DNA of 64,000 nt, from contig CP036526.1 in the NCBI GenBank assembly GCA_007741555.1, forward strand, positions 1,054,001 through 1,118,000, written 5' to 3'. The notes under the pieces were generated by a model. That model did no database searches, was not told where the DNA came from, and saw only the letters and a list, made by a program, of their open reading frames with translations. The position numbers and the translations under genes were made by a program. Shown here piece after piece: positions 61,881 through 64,000 of this stretch. This stretch comes from Stieleria marina (GTDB lineage Bacteria > Planctomycetota > Planctomycetia > Pirellulales > Pirellulaceae). The stretch's first letter is position 1; each line of letters begins with the position of its first letter.

Positions 61881-63080
61881 TTACGCCGCATCCATCTGCG
61901 GGAGTGACACCTGGGTTGGTAGGAGCCGCGCTAGCAAGCTCTGCACGTCTGCGATGCGTATGTCGTCGGGGACCTGCTGGCCGTTGGTCAGATAGCTGAC
62001 GGGCATTCCAATGTTGCGGTCGCTGGTCGTGATCTCTGAAACGATCGCAGCGGTACTGGGCGCTTCGTCAAGCTTTGTCAGGATCACCGCCGTCGGACGT
62101 GCCGGCATGAATCCTTCGAGCACCGTTCGGATCGTCGGTGTCGAACTTGTCGCACTGAGAACGAGATGCGTTTCGTCCGGCTGTGCTGAACGCAGCATTT
62201 CGGATAGCTGATCGATTCGGGCGTCACTGCGCGGGCTTCGTCCGGCTGTGTCGATGAGGACCAAGTCGACATCACCGAGCGAATCGATGGCGGGACGCAT
62301 GTCGTCGGCGGTTTCGACAACTTGCATCGGCAAGTCCATGATCTCGGCGTAAGCCTTGAGCTGTTGAACAGCGGCGATCCGGAAGGTGTCGATGGTCACC
62401 AAGCCAACACGTCGTTTGGATTCCAACCGAAATCCTGCGGCCAGTTTGGCGACCGTGGTTGTTTTGCCGACGCCGGTCGGGCCGACCAAAGCCACGGTGT
62501 GCCGCGAACCTGGCGGTATCCGAATGGGGCCTGCGAATCTTAGTTCACGAGCGATGCTGCGATGGAGATGTTCCAGCCAAGGCTGGTTTTCCATGTCGTC
62601 AAAGCTGGCGGCAAAGCTAGTGGTGGCACTCATCCAGCGATGAGCGGTTTGCGGGCAAACGCCCAGCGAAATCAGTTCGTTTTGATAGTCTTGCAGGAGC
62701 GAGGGAAGTGCCTCAGGCAGTGCCGCTGACGTCGGCGAGGTGATGTTTTCGGATTCGTCGAAAGCATCGCCTCGATGAAGCCTTGGCCGGTGGATTGATT
62801 CGGTGGGCGTCGATGGGTGCAGGGCCGAAGACGGATCCGTGCGTGAGTTGATCCGCCGCGAATCTGTTCTTGCTTCGGTACTGCTGCGTGTTGTTTCGAC
62901 ATCCACTGGCGTACTGCCGCGTACTTCGGCTTTGACTTCGACATAGCTATTTCCCAACCAGCCCATCCAACCCTCGCGCACTTGTCGTGTTTCCAGCACC
63001 GACGCATCAGGACCCATCTCACGACGGATGTCCTCCAGGGCGTCTTGCAAGCTAGCGGCTCGAAAGGTTTTTATTGGCAT
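61881..63080 (-). CDS. flhF: Flagellar biosynthesis GTPase FlhF
   Basis: The product of 399 residues is an SRP-type GTPase that positions the flagellum and recruits early basal-body proteins. The N-terminus MPIKTFRAASLQDALEDIRREMGPDASVLETR is typical. A variable Ser/Arg-rich linker covers about 55-120. The G-domain has GPTGVGKTTT at 200-209, GLVTIDTFRIAAVQQLKAYAEIMDLP, LVLIDTAGRSP and ILTKLDEA. It is distinct from Ffh earlier in the window, as it lacks an M-domain. It starts 40 bases after the flhA stop on the same strand. Confidence 0.92.
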   Translation of the reverse strand: MPIKTFRAASLQDALEDIRREMGPDASVLETRQVREGWMGWLGNSYVEVKAEVRGSTPVDVETTRSSTEARTDSRRINSRTDPSSALHPSTPTESIHRPRLHRGDAFDESENITSPTSAALPEALPSLLQDYQNELISLGVCPQTAHRWMSATTSFAASFDDMENQPWLEHLHRSIARELRFAGPIRIPPGSRHTVALVGPTGVGKTTTVAKLAAGFRLESKRRVGLVTIDTFRIAAVQQLKAYAEIMDLPMQVVETADDMRPAIDSLGDVDLVLIDTAGRSPRSDARIDQLSEMLRSAQPDETHLVLSATSSTPTIRTVLEGFMPARPTAVILTKLDEAPSTAAIVSEITTSDRNIGMPVSYLTNGQQVPDDIRIADVQSLLARLLPTQVSLPQMDAA

Positions 63081-63119
63081 AGGGATTTTAGCTGCGAGTT
63101 TGACTAGTTGTTAGCTGGA

Positions 63120-64000
63120 TTACGCGGCACTGGCTTGGCGATACAGGTCGATCACTTCGTGGGATTCGACGCGAGTACTGTTGGCGATTTCGTCGTACGA
63201 CAAGACGTGCAACCAAGACATGGACGAACGTGTTATCTGACGAATCGCGGTTCGGATTCGCGGGTTCACCAAAATCACTGGCGGATGGCCGTCAGCAATT
63301 AGGTTCTTAACGGCTTCTTGAATTCTCTCGCAAGTGAGTTCTGTGGTTTCGAGCGCGAACAGTGGCAAAACTTTTGGATTTGCGTCATCGATCGATTGCG
63401 CAAGTTCGCTTTCCCATTGCGTATTGATGCGGACGGCGTGAATGACGCCCTGTCGGTCACGCAATCGCGCACAGATGGTTCGTGAAAGTCCTGTGCGAAC
63501 GGCTGCACACAGTGCGATTGGATCGGCCGGACTCTCTGACAAGCGGGAAGCGTGGTCGCCCAGGATTTCCAGTATCAATCCAAGTTGGCGGATGGGAACC
63601 GATTCCTGAAGCAAGAGTTGCAAGACTTGCTGAACGTCGCTTAGACGCATTACATCAGGGATCAGTTCTTCAACGACTGTTGGCGATGTTTCACGAAGTT
63701 GTTCGATCAAGTGTTTGGCGGCATCGCGTGACAACAGTTCATCCGCATGAACCGTGCAAAGATCTCGTAGGTGATCCACCAAAACTTCGCAGGGCTCTTC
63801 GACAACGTAGCCATAGACCGCTGCCTGTTGAGCGTCGTTTGTGTCGATCCACTTTGCGCGATTTCGTGAGCGAAGATTGCTGGCGGGAGTTCCCGTGATT
63901 TCGCCGGTCGTCATTCCCGTGTCGATCGCAAGTGCTTTGTCGGGTTCCAGCGTGCCCGTTGCAACAACGTTTCCCAGGATGCGGATCGCATAGTCCTGTT
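63120..64000 (-). CDS. flhA: Flagellar export apparatus protein FlhA, C-terminal part (cut by window edge)
   Basis: The frame is open from the window edge to the stop at 63120, giving 293 codons of the cytoplasmic C-terminal half. YAIRILGNVVATGTLEPDKALAID, then VYGYVVEEPCEVLVDHL, then LSRDAAKHLIEQLRETSPTVVEELIPDVMRLSDVQQVLQLLLQESVPIRQLGLILEIL match the FlhA linker and docking domains, where export chaperones bind. The ATG at 63914 is internal, not a start. The membrane half lies outside the window. It leads the flhA-flhF-fliA run. Confidence 0.92.
   Translation of the reverse strand, partial: QDYAIRILGNVVATGTLEPDKALAIDTGMTTGEITGTPASNLRSRNRAKWIDTNDAQQAAVYGYVVEEPCEVLVDHLRDLCTVHADELLSRDAAKHLIEQLRETSPTVVEELIPDVMRLSDVQQVLQLLLQESVPIRQLGLILEILGDHASRLSESPADPIALCAAVRTGLSRTICARLRDRQGVIHAVRINTQWESELAQSIDDANPKVLPLFALETTELTCERIQEAVKNLIADGHPPVILVNPRIRTAIRQITRSSMSWLHVLSYDEIANSTRVESHEVIDLYRQASAA

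Overview
The window looks like part of a planctomycete chromosome, most likely close to Rhodopirellula/Pirellulaceae. Grounds for this are: many exported proteins of unknown function; a planctomycete-type cytochrome domain (CLDCHG) fused to a DUF2231-like membrane part; a DUF1559-type protein; a very large Ser/Thr kinase with P-loop NTPase and formylglycine-generating-enzyme (FGE) domains paired with an ECF sigma factor; flagellar genes; moderate GC; and dispersed inverted repeats built on GCTGGCGCTAGCCACGGGC arms. The genus is inference; no rRNA or tRNA gene was seen.

Layout. 1-8 kb: 5' end of dapB, thrC, then lspA, an inositol-monophosphatase/HisN-like gene and a translation block ffh-rpsP-trmD-rplS-yraN. 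8-10 kb: a small zinc-ribbon gene facing a low-complexity Ser/Tyr-rich exported protein. 10-26.5 kb: one long co-directional run starting with a MoxR-DUF58-BatA-like module, continuing with two more large membrane proteins, small exported proteins, a prenyltransferase-repeat protein, a 1038-residue exported protein ending in a TlpA-like thioredoxin domain, and a glycosyltransferase-like gene. Two genes of this run look broken or recoded: an in-frame TGA at 19135 and a T8 frameshift at 26300. 26.6-27.2 kb: three tandem copies of a long-form inverted repeat. 27-31 kb: an exported Ig-like protein, then an SDR/DHDPS-family pair. 31-40 kb: queC overlapping a YhaM-like nuclease; a divergent sigma-like protein next to the cytochrome-domain protein and polyphosphate kinase; a large exported unknown protein. 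40-44 kb: larB-nnrD-ribF-nrnA on the minus strand. 44-49 kb: argG, a DUF1559 protein, dtd, a DUF457-like membrane protein and cvpA. 49.5-51.6 kb: accA overlapping a protein kinase with altered motifs. 51.7-54.7 kb: a GT4 glycosyltransferase and an SMP-30/esterase fusion. 55-60.4 kb: the 1564-residue kinase-NTPase-TM-FGE protein convergent with an ECF sigma factor. 60.6-64 kb: fliA-like sigma factor, flhF and the 3' part of flhA.

How genes fit together: the 10-26 kb run reads as a cell-envelope assembly or quality-control operon driven by a MoxR ATPase and von Willebrand A proteins, with a promoter and an attenuator-like hairpin in front. The larB-nnrD-ribF-nrnA run groups dinucleotide-cofactor enzymes (NaAD-derived pincer cofactor, NAD(P)H repair, FAD synthesis, pAp/nanoRNA turnover). 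The kinase/ECF pair and the accA-kinase overlap suggest dedicated phospho-signalling. The last 3.4 kb is a flagellar export and regulation cluster.
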